A DNA stretch of 64,000 nucleotides from Tetrapyrgos nigripes (taxonomy: Eukaryota; Basidiomycota; Agaricomycetes; Agaricales; Campanellaceae): assembly GCA_013368315.1 (NCBI GenBank), contig JAACJM010000022.1:186001-250000 (forward strand), read 5' to 3'. A program made the position numbers and the translations under genes. Under the pieces are notes generated by a model. That model ran no database searches and was not told the origin of the DNA. It worked only from the letters and a program-made list of their open reading frames with translations. Of this stretch, positions 55,292-64,000 are shown piece by piece (the stretch's first letter is position 1; the number at the start of each line of letters is the position of its first letter).

Positions 55292-56500
55292 TCATACTGC
55301 TTTCTCAGCTGCTGATAATTCTCGAACATTTGCTCCATCTACAAAACCTGCTTCTTCTACATTCAAAACCACATTCAGCATCCTCTGAGCCTCATAAAAC
55401 TGCTGCTCCTGGAACTTTTGCTGTGCCAGTACCCCCCCTTTGAGTATATACACCACTGAATGTGTTGAATATCCTGCAGGACACTCTGGCTGTGGGCCAT
55501 ACATCAACTGTTCAGCCCCCACTCTATTGTACTGGCTGTAACCCTGCTTGACCATGCTGTCATAAGTGAACACTGCAGAATTACGAGTCAATGTTGCAAC
55601 AAGACTATGGCAAATGAAATGAGTCTGATTTGAAAAGATTCAGCTAGCCATCTCATAAACCATCCCATGCAGCTCTCCATCCTTTGCTGTCTTAGGATAA
55701 ATCAGCCTTGGATAGTCCCAATTAGGTGGCACCTTTTTATGCTCTGCACCTGATTCGATGATCAACACAACTGGAATGGACATCCAGAATTCCATCTCCA
55801 AAGCTCCTGCAGGACAAAAGTAAATGTGCTCATCTCCAATGTTTTTGTTCTGCCAGCAGTATCCATATGGGTCTGTTTTCATGGCCTTCTGAAGCTGGGT
55901 AAGCTGCTGCATCCAATTTTTGATTTTTCCATTATAGAGAGGATGGTCCTGGACAAATGGCCCACTCGGGATGTGCCGAATTTGTGGTTTCTCAACTCTG
56001 TAGTGTGTGTTGTTTGAAGTTTTACAGCTCCAAAGAGTCTGTTTCACCACAGAGAAGAAACAGCTATAGGAAGATGAAGATCACGAGTGAGCTGCCACAG
56101 AATTATACCAGCTCTATAGTCACTGTCATCAGAAACCTTGTGTACATATGAGTAGTGAGATCATACCCAGTATGCCATAATCTAGCAGGCTGTTTTCAGA
56201 TAAATACACTCGGAAGATATCTCGCAGTGTTTCCAATTGCTTTGCATGACCATGATCAGAGCCTTGAAATGCAGAGACTGGCCACTGCCTCTGTGCATGG
56301 AGTATGGCATGCAGTTGAAAGGCATGGGAAGGGGAATCACTTCCTGACTCAACAGCAACAAGGTTGGAGGATGGAGCAGAAAAGCACTAGACAGTGCATG
56401 AAGACTCACATCCAGCCAGCAAGAATTTTGATTCCAAGGAAAAGATGGAAGCTCCTTGACCTGCTTGATGTCAATAGTGTGGCTCAAGAAGGTTGGCAAT
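55292..56500 (-). pseudogene. Ubiquitin-protease-like (C19-type) region of transposon locus
   Basis: SFPWNQNSCWLDVSLHAL (near 56450) resembles the Cys box of USP/C19 peptidases. Further on, FCPAGALEMEFWMSIPVVLI, WDYPRLIYPKTAKDGELHG, AVFTYDSMVKQGYSQYNRVG and YSTHSVVYILKGG follow; the last resembles the His box strand. If the assignment is right, the ancestral protein was a cysteine protease of the ubiquitin-hydrolase fold. Stops and shifts are numerous. The region continues the frame order of the transposase-like part upstream through a Lys/Ser-rich linker (56500-56800). Confidence 0.4.
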
Positions 56501-56847
56501 GGTTGAGACTTAGAGGGAGAAGTGACAAGGGTGATTCAGCTAGTAGGAAATTGCTGGCCTGAGGTGGGTTTTGGAGAAGTGGTCTGTCGAGTCTTCTTAG
56601 AAAGAGAGGCAGAATCTGTTTCAGAAGGATCTGCAAAGGCAATTTTGCGCTTTCCAGTTCTAGCTTGCTTGACTGACTTCTTGAGACCAGCTCACAGATC
56701 TGCTTGGGTGTCTGGCCCTCTGCCCTCCTTCATAGTGGTTCAGTCTTGCTTGAATGGGGAAGAGACAGGAACTGTGGGTTTGGACTGAGTTGGAACGGGA
56801 AGATAGGATGTAATGAGTTGTTGTTTTTGATGTTTAGATGTACCATA

Positions 56848-57980
56848 TCAGATTGGCATACCATCTGCAGCAATGGTAAATATCTTGAGAAAGTAGAGAA
56901 GATAGAGATACGTACATGATGCTACATCATGCAAATTGTGATGATACTTTTCCACCTGAACTAGCCCATCAAAACCTGCAACTAAATCGTTGCTTTTTCC
57001 TGCAATTTGATAGATAATGGGATGCAGTGCCTCTTCAGCATTTGTAGTGCTTGGAAGTCTAGCAGCAAGATTTGGATCCATTGTTCTGCATGCAGGAAGG
57101 ATCATTCTGGCATGTTCTGGTGCTTGCCACCAATCAAGCCAAGGCGTTACTTTGGGCCAGGTCTGACGAAGTGTTGCAATAGTGGTCTTGTACTCGTCTT
57201 CATCATTGGTTGTTCTGAGTGTTCTGCATAGTTTTTTGAAGGTCGCCTTGGTGTCAGATGGTACAACTTCTCCAATACATGCAACACGAGTCACCAATTT
57301 GTCATAATGGTACTCACAACCTTTCAACAAGGTTTGTGCAACCTGCTGAAGCTCTTTGATAGACCGCTGCTTATTTTTGACTTGGAACAGGAAGTCGGCA
57401 AAGGCATTCACAAATCCTAGGCACTGAGCATCACTGAAGTCCACAACCTGTGTTGAACTTCAGCTATTACACTATATTAAAATAGTGGATCTGACTTACC
57501 ATAGCAAACATTGCATCTGTAATCTCTATGTTCTTTGCTAATGCCCCCTCAGCAATACTTTGGAAAGCAGCAATGAAATGATATTTATAGTGCTCGGTTG
57601 TAGCACCATCTGAGCTGAACATACCAGGAACCCAAAGATTGGAAACAGGTGAGAACGCAGAAGTGATGATCAGGATTGCATTTGGAGCAGACCAGAATTT
57701 ATGTGCACCATCAGTGAGAAGCCCCTCCAATGGTGCCAGACGAAGTGTGAGTGCATCTTTTGGAAGGAGCTGGTCTCACATCCAGTCTGTATTGAATGAA
57801 ATGACAGTTAGTGGTTCAAAACCAACAGTGCAGACAAGCATATGAATATATCCTTCATAGTGTTGTTTCCAGGCCTGGAACTGAGCAAGGAAAGTATGAC
57901 CATTTTCCGATTTCAAAGCACCTTGTATTTCATGCAAACGGTATCTCCAAGATGCATGGTTGTTGGCTGCATGAGCCATA
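56848..57980 (-). pseudogene. Transposase-like region of transposon locus
   Basis: Minus-strand blocks: WRYRLHEIQGALKSENGHTF, LLTDGAHKFWSAPNAILIIT, WVPGMFSSDGATTEHYKYHF, then across an intron or shift VDFSDAQCLGFVNAFADFLF, WLDWWQAPEHARMILPACRT and STTNAEEALHPIIYQIAGKS. This pattern recurs in large multicopy mushroom proteins that I regard as MULE-related transposases (RNase H-like fold, Asp in TDGA). The exact superfamily is inferred. Two or more shifts and a likely intron (about 57445-57500). Confidence 0.5.
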
Positions 57981-58105
57981 GATGCAGCTCCAGGCTTATA
58001 TCCAGTTGCAGTCTTTTGGGCAACAAGCTCAAGAGGTTTTTTGGTGGCATTGTTTTCAACAAGCTCTCCAATATCAGCTTCCTCTTTGGCAGTCAGATGC
58101 AGAAC

Positions 58106-58741
58106 TCAGGAATGACAGCTATGTGTATGGGGCAGTCCATTGATATATCGGTATCTTTGAGTGCTCCTTTCACCATCCACCCATCCCCAGGTGATGATAT
58201 ATGCAATGGAAGGGCACTTCACATGGGAAAGAGAAACACCACATGAGCACTGGCAGTTTTTAAGCTGCCATGGGATGTCTTTGTGTGTCTGTGGCTGTGT
58301 GATAACCTTGCAAGATTCTTGAGTGCACTGAAACACTCCCAAGCATCTACGCACACTCTCCCATCCACCTGTAACCATATCAGCATCATAAGAGCCTTTG
58401 CGGTTGCTGCCACCCCTATTTGAACATGCCCAGTGCACCATCAGTTTCTTGGTGGCTTCATATTGTGCATGAGTACAGTCAAGGACAAAGAAGCCATTGG
58501 GCCAGCCATTCCATTCCACATGATCCAGGGAAGTGAACATAGCACCAGTGTCTCGGTTTTGTTGACATTCAGGAGCAGGTTGTGGATGCAAGGGAACAAA
58601 TGCAGTCAATTTTGCTGGATCAGTGAGGTCAATTGGTGCCCATGTGAATGTCGGTCCTGATTTGGTGCTGATTGGGTTGTGCTGTACAGCAAGTGGTATG
58701 TTTGTTTTGGCTGACTGACTGACCACATCTACTACGATCAT
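58106..58741 (-). pseudogene. Cys/His finger N-terminal region of transposon locus
   Basis: A 211-codon open frame. N-part NIPLAVQHNPISTKSGPTFT and AMFTSLDHVEWNGWPNGFFV, then a Cys/His module: RRCLGVFQC, CKVI, NCQCSCGVSLSHVKC and NGLPHTHSCH. Spacing suits a WRKY-GCM1/FLYWCH-like zinc finger, which would bind DNA ends of the element; that is inference. The frame is intact over this part, but the following exons are broken. An upstream exon region is likely at 58864-59253. Confidence 0.5.
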
Positions 58742-58863
58742 GTTAACATCAACATCTTTCCTGCCAAAGAGAAAAAGACTACATACTATGTGGTGGGACT
58801 GTTTTTGGGGGCTCTTGTGAGCCAGGATTGGTATTGGAACCTAGCACATTCACATTGTCTATA

Positions 58864-59253
58864 TCATATATAATATGTGTGACGATCAGGAGCTATCAAA
58901 ATGGAAATTATTCTAGATTGAGACATATGAGGCTCTGGAGGATTGATAATAGGCTTTTGAGAAATTATATTGGATGGATTTAGTGGATTAACAACTGGAT
59001 TTTGAGAATTGGTGTGAGTTGAGCTTAGGTCAATGACAGGATTTTGAGTTGAGGTATAAAGCCCTGATTTCACGAAATAAGTATATGATAAGTTGATTAT
59101 TTTGTACAGAAAATACATACCTTGACGATACAATTGAAGCTGTACAACATCAGTGTGCATAGCATCTAAGGACAGCTTGATGGGCTGGAAATCTTGACCT
59201 GAGTGTTGCAATGCATTGTGACTGATACTGGTGGGAACTAGTTCAAAAGCCAC
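58864..59253 (-). CDS. Possible 5' exons of the transposon locus
   Basis: AFELVPTSISHNALQHSGQD and LDAMHTDVVQLQLYRQ are followed by a canonical intron (GTATGT..ATCAG, about 59059-59121) and then an Asn/Pro/Ser-rich stretch with four near-repeats of QNPVxxxxSTH type. No domain. Orientation and spacing suggest leader exons for 58106-58741. Confidence 0.3.
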   Translation of the reverse strand: MAFELVPTSISHNALQHSGQDFQPIKLSLDAMHTDVVQLQLYRQGMYFLYKIINLSYTYFVKSGLYTSTQNPVIDLSSTHTNSQNPVVNPLNPSNIISQKPIINPPEPHMSQSRIISILIAPDRHTYYI

Positions 59254-59827
59254 AAGTTTCCCTGATTATCCATAGTTATACATATTTTTGTAGGCTATAA
59301 TTTTTGATGTTCACAAATAATTTTTGTACATTGGTATCTTGTGCATTTGAGGGTGAAGAATGGCATTATTAGCTATGATTAAATTTATTTAAATAGGTCA
59401 ATATATAAACACAAATGTAATGTCATAATTCTCACAAGGGTGTGTAGTATTACTGTTGCCACTGGTGAAATGTGTAGGCAGAGAAGGGGGCCATGAGGTA
59501 TCTTCTATAACAATTGTCAGTCCATTTCTAGCACACAGAGTCAAAAATTTTATTATATCTGCATACCATTTTGTATACTCGCTCTTGGATCCCAGTCAGT
59601 TGCATTTAATATTTGGCTTAGGTCCATATTGTGCGCACAGAACCTGTAGATGTTTGAATGTTAAAAATACATAAATGTGTAAAACTAAATGTAAGGCTAA
59701 CTAGGACCTGCAGGCTAGATTTTTGCGAAAGCAGCACAAAGACTTTGTTTTTGAGGGGCGGGGGAAAGCAGCGCAACGACGGTTATGAGCCTATTAAATA
59801 CTATGGCCCAATGCCATCAATTTGGAT
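59254..59827. other. No gene recognised
   Basis: AT-rich intergenic sequence. Confidence 0.4.
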
Positions 59828-60240
59828 GCTTAACATAGCCCTGAACGTCGTGTTGCGCAGCATAGAGTGAAATTGGAAATAAAAATAAAAATAAGGTTTG
59901 CGAGATTGGTGCTTACTTCAGTGTCTATGTGTGCAAACAGGTCATGATTCTGACTCACATGCTCTACAACCATTCAGAATGGTGACAAAATGAAAGGAAT
60001 CATGGGTGACAGTTCAACAACTCATAAGTTGTATACTTAAGATAGCCCCAAACATCAGGGTGCGACATCCGCATATCATGGAGTCAAATTGAAATTATAT
60101 TCAAAATAAAGATAGTACTTACAGTAGTCACTATGCCTTCAACTACACTTAGATTCCAACTTACATGTTCTGTAGCCATGCAGAACAGGGATGAAATGTG
60201 AAAGGAGTCATGATCGACGGTTCACAACTCACAGATGAGG
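59828..60240 (+). repeat. Tandem duplication, two units with ~210-bp period
   Basis: CTTAACATAGCCCTGAACGTC (59828) pairs with CTTAAGATAGCCCCAAACATC (60037), and GAAAGGAATCATGGGTGACAG pairs with GAAAGGAGTCATGATCGACGG. Units are well diverged; no ORF shared. Confidence 0.75.
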
Positions 60241-61325
60241 TCAACGACGTGTCCTGATCCGGCTCGAGACCAAAGATCTGCGTGCCTGAGGTGGAGCTCA
60301 GCTAAATGTACAACACGGCGGTGGTACGCTGGCACGGCAGTGGCACGCTGAGGCGACACGGTAAATTCTCACCACCAGATTGGTAAAGAGAACAAGCAAC
60401 TAGTACTGACGTACCATTGACCTGAAGAATTTTTGTAGATAAAACTGTGATCCCCAACAGCACAGCCGGTATTAACGTTGGGAGGACACTTCAGTGAATT
60501 GAGAGAATTGTTGGAGAATCGTGCGGAGCAGAATAAAGCGAGTACTCTCATATACGCAGGGACTTGCGCATCGCCTGAGCATTATATTATGCAGGAACAA
60601 GTCAAAGATTCGCTTGACTTTCCCACCGTGCATGAACATTGTCTCAGACACCAAGATACCTCATCCCAGGTTGATGTATCATTCAGGTGTTAAGCGGTGG
60701 TCCCAAATGAACAGCAAATCAGGCCTCAGTAGAGTTAGTTGGACGGCACACCATCAGGATGGCGCGTGCATCGTCACTAGCCACTGATAGTCTGACCGCA
60801 GCTGTATGATATGACTATCAGTTGGGTAGGTGATAGCAACCTTGCGTTCAGTGCGTTCTTATCTCCTTATTAAGTGGCACTGTACCGTGGCAGATTAAAT
60901 AGTAACACCGATTCTACCAGTGACGCTGTTATGACTGGCAAGCAGATGGAACAGAGAGCATACAAAAAATGAGTGTTCATATCCTGGCACCTATTCGCGA
61001 TTAATCATCCGAGGCACTGCCCACTGCCTGGCAGGTTTCCTGATCATACTGATGGCAACCATCAGCATACTTGTGTCTTATATTAGGGCACCTGATTGAA
61101 GGATGACAGGCTTTCTGACCATACGACTACGACCTGGTCAGGGACCCAAATCCCTCTATCCACTTTGAAAGTGCCAAACCTTTGCCAAACCTGAAGCCAG
61201 GGATTGTGATATCAAAGTGAGCCTTTCCATTCTCCTTAAGTTGACCTTTCTGAAAATGTCAGGGTCGAGGATTTCTAGAATGTTTTTGGCAAGGTAAGTG
61301 AAAATCTCTAAGTAAGCCTTTAAGA
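60241..61325. other. No confident gene
   Basis: One short coding-like stretch, GGHFSELRELLENRAEQNKA at about 60480-60560, ends near a possible splice site. It is too little to name. Confidence 0.35.
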
Positions 61326-61328
61326 AGA

Positions 61329-62365
61329 CTTGACATTAGAGACGCTACTACAACTACCACTTACTCCTCCATCCTCGTCCTCAGCGCAATTGGCAATGGT
61401 GATTCCCCCCCCCACTGGCATTATAATTACCAATTCAACTCCTGTAATCACCAACATACCTACAACAATTGTCACCACTGACCGGAATGGACAATCATCC
61501 ACAATAATCATTGAGATACCTAGCACTATAAGTTTTGCTAGCTTTACTAGTACAATTTCCACTCCTTTCCAGTAAGTGTTCTCACTCTTAAATCAGCGTA
61601 AAAAAGGTTCAAACGGTGTTCAAGGACCCCTTCCAGCCAACCTGCTACATCTCAGAGTCTTCCAAAGATCAGCGCCGGGACCATCGCTGGTGTAGTAGTC
61701 TCTGGTGTTCTGCTGGTGGTAGCATTGATTCCGTTGGAAACGTGATTCTTCAAGAGACTACAAAGAAGGGATGTGATTCAACAAGGTCAGTGCCAACGTG
61801 ATAACTGCTGTTTGCAGATGTCCTTATATGGTGACACGATTTTAGGCTCGGACACAAAGGCGACTGAGAGACACATTCAACCGTTTGATCTCAAGTACAC
61901 AGTAAGCCCTGCTGAAGGTGAGTCAGGATGTCAACAAAATGACTCAGCAAACGATGGCACAATAAACGATCCATATCCACTGATGCATGGAGTCGACTCA
62001 GTGCAGCCAGCAGCACCAGCAAATCCGTTCGAATCTCCTTATGAAAGGGAGCTTCAGCATCAGAACTCAGCACATGAACGCTCCTTATCTCTCCATTCCA
62101 TTCAAAGTTCTACATGCTCATTGGCAACAATGCAGACCACCTCGACTCTTACTGTACGTCAAGTACAGCTTCAGAGACCAATGATCTACGGGAGCAGATG
62201 TGCATATTACAACAGGCAGTTGATAGCTCTAGAGATGGGATGGAGGGAATACAGGCAACGATGTCGAGGATGATGGTGCAAATACAAATGTTAGAGAGTC
62301 AACAGAGCTTGGATTGGGCCAGGGGTTTGACAGATGAGCCACCGCCTGTGTATTCATCTATGTAA
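61329..62365 (+). pseudogene. Single-pass membrane protein with Ser/Thr ectodomain and coiled coil
   Basis: Exon 1 (61329-61571) encodes a Thr/Ser/Pro/Ile-rich stretch (TGIIITNSTPVITNIPTTIV). Intron 61572-61624 (GTAAGT..TTCAAG) restores TPSSQPATSQSLPKISAG and then the membrane helix TIAGVVVSGVLLVVALIPL. A basic stop-transfer stretch FFKRLQRRD follows an in-frame TGA (61743-61745), where Arg would fit. A second short intron (GTCAGT..TTGCAG, about 61791-61818) leads to a polar tail, then a coiled coil (NDLREQMCILQQAVDSSRDG, MVQIQMLES) and a C-terminal PPPVY motif near the end. This layout is that of the many SKG6/Mid2-like single-pass proteins of mushrooms. A frameshift near 62150-62180 and the TGA make it a pseudogene, unless misread. 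The true start may lie upstream. Confidence 0.6.
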
Positions 62366-63138
62366 TTACGAGGCCAAATGAAATGAGGCTGAGTTTCTTA
62401 CACTCTCTTTCCACGTGTGGCTATGTTTAAGTGTTCCCAATTTTACCCGTCCGCTTCATTCCGCATAATCTTCCATGTGATTTTCATTTTGTTTGTTGTT
62501 GCTTTTCTTCTGCTTTGTTTTGCTTCCATGCATATGTCATTTGTTTGTTCGGAGGCTGTAGGCAAACAACCTGTCTTTGCTTTCTCCTCTTTCTCTTCCC
62601 TTCACTTTCTGATTTTAGACTTTGCCCTCGCTTTTTATTCTCGAATCGCAGCATTTGCAACCGTGAGACTATTTTCGCCAGGTTTCTTCCTCACTTAGTG
62701 CCTCTATGTCTCCTGGTCCAACCGTGCCTGCTCCTTCCTGCCATTCCTGAATCAAGCTTACATCTTTCCACTACCAACAAAGTCCATTCTACCTTTGACT
62801 TTTCTACATGGACTTTTCGTACATGGGTTCTTCAAGTATTCAGATGAGAAAGGTGGGCTTTATTATCATAACATATGTTAACTTTCTTGTATTTTCCCTT
62901 TCTGTTTCCATTTCCTTCGAGTTCTTCCATTTGGATTTTTGTTTTGACATGATTGCTGATGAAGTCTCTCATTTCTATAGTCTGTTTCCACATTCTGTAT
63001 CTCAAAACCTGAAAATTTTCCTTCCAAACTCGAAAATCTGTTCAATGAGAGACGCGTTTGACAGCTGAATAGGTTTTGATGAGTGGAGATGGCCTCATAC
63101 CCGCCACACGTAGCATTGGCCCACACCCCTTTAATTGG
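62365..63138 (+). mobile_element. Dispersed repeat, copy C
   Basis: Starts ATTACGAGGCCAAATGAAATG, TTACACTCTCTTTCCACGTG; ends GATGGCCTCATACCCGCCAC..TGGCCCACACCCCTTT. Same end modules as 32311-33167. The interior holds T-rich open frames (62417-62698, 62431-62847) that look hydrophobic only because of T-richness. It lies directly after the stop of the membrane-protein pseudogene. Confidence 0.6.
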
Positions 63139-63518
63139 GAAAGGTTCAATGTACTAATCAATGACTCGAAGGTCCTTCTCATTTGTTTGCGGATACTAGA
63201 TCTTTTGCATCAAAAGCACTCAACGCTTAAGCAAATACAAGTACTTGGAATATTCCCGTCCCAATTTCTCAAGTACTATTGATGATTGATACCAGGATTA
63301 CGCTGGCAAGAGGGTTGCAGTTATCCCCTTCCTGCCTTATATAGTAAATCCAAGATCACGTGCCTTACAGATAAGAGAGCATCAGCCCTAACCCCAAATT
63401 AATTCTACTAACAAGGGAAGAGACAGTACATCCTGTTCAGCACATTGGGACTCGGTCCCCAGGTGAAAGATGTGACAAGTCTTGAAGGTGTGCTAACAGG
63501 TGAAAATAAGCTCTATGT

Positions 63519-63970
63519 ACCCTACTTTAGGTGACCTCAGAAAAAAGGTCAGACCTTGGCCTTTACCGAATACAGAATGTCAAGTCCTCGGAAGACCGCG
63601 GTACCGCAATCACGTGAAGTTGAAATGGCTTGCCGTCTACTCGTACCCCAGTGCCATAGGTCTAGCGCTTACGTTTGACCAACTCGACATGCTTGCTAGA
63701 TGTCTGCTCACCGACAAAGTCGTTGAACATTGTGACGACGGTAACCCCGTGTGCGCTTTGGAGCTTTGCTGGGAGGAACAAGGCAGCGAAAGCGCGATTC
63801 TCGATCTCGGAGCCTAGCCTCGTCATTATCTCCATGTTCTGGACGTCTTCCCTTCCTTCGATAGGGAATCTCTGCATGCAATGGTCAAGAAGGAGTTCAT
63901 ACAGGACTTTCGGACTGAGCTTGTAGATGCTTGGGAGAGTGTGAAGGTGCTCACATCAGTAAACTAACAA
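63519..63970. other. Overlapping open frames, strand uncertain
   Basis: The plus strand is open from an ATG at 63519 to 63817; the minus strand is open from 63877 to 63662 (MQRFPIEGREDVQNMEIMTR) and upstream of it. CpG-rich and lesion-free, so one is likely a real exon cut by the window edge, but I cannot choose between them and see no known domain. Confidence 0.3.
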
Positions 63971-64000
63971 GTTTATGGAGACGTATAGTAGCATATAGTA

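Noticed and set aside
62417..62847. Membrane protein encoded by T-rich ORFs
   Set aside because: Two overlapping frames are both hydrophobic because of T-rich sequence, and the stretch lies inside a dispersed repeat.

Overview
The window looks like a piece of a mushroom-forming basidiomycete genome (Agaricomycetes). I infer this from short GT..AG introns of about 54-65 nt and from the element families present: chromoviral Ty3 elements, a Plavaka-type transposase, MULEs with a SWIM finger, and a tyrosine-recombinase retroelement. Remnants of fungal host genes (P450, Vps36, a single-pass membrane protein) agree. There is no rRNA and no clear tRNA gene. Almost no host gene is intact, and most of the sequence is transposable elements in several nested layers.

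Layout. 1-0.9 kb: a small two-exon hypothetical gene (minus strand). 1.1-13 kb: a pogo/Fot1-like element. Its transposase gene is split by a Tc1-like element (1153-2790) and by a 7.76 kb Ty3/gypsy chromovirus (3567-11325) that landed inside the transposase's 59-nt intron. 14.4-16.4 kb: an exon of a membrane-protein gene split by a second Tc1-like element (14672-16296). 17.9-18.4 kb: a Vps36 (ESCRT-II) fragment. 20-20.6 kb: a spliced hypothetical gene. 21.4-22.1 kb: a MITE-like element. 22.9-33.9 kb: two diverged direct copies of a roughly 3.7-4 kb non-coding block. They flank coding remnants and two blocks bounded by inverted arrays of an 11-bp unit.

34-36.7 kb: a MULE transposase pseudogene. 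37.6-46.7 kb: a tyrosine-recombinase (DIRS-like) retroelement. Its recombinase gene is cut by a second Ty3 element (40789-46529), which is itself cut by a 3'-end fragment of another Ty3 element (42045-42734). 47.3-48.8 kb: a decayed P450. 49.3-50.6 kb: a Plavaka transposase remnant. 52.8-53.3 kb: a hypothetical exon followed by tandem repeats. 53.8-59.3 kb: a minus-strand transposon-like locus with a Cys/His finger, a transposase-like region and two protease-like regions. 61.3-62.4 kb: a single-pass membrane protein pseudogene. 63-64 kb: uncertain ORFs.

The main cross-cutting signal is loss of CpG. All four differences between the two LTRs of the young Ty3 element are CpG to TpG/CpA transitions. 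In-frame TGA codons stand where an Arg codon (CGA) is expected in several unrelated elements and in one host-like gene. By eye the TE-dense stretches are CpG-poor, while the young Ty3 element and about 18-33 kb are CpG-rich. This fits cytosine-methylation or RIP-like silencing. I see no wholly new biochemical system. The best candidates for undescribed biology are the inverted 11-bp-array blocks, the duplicated non-coding block, a small zinc-finger-like ORF downstream of pol, and the protease-bearing transposon locus.
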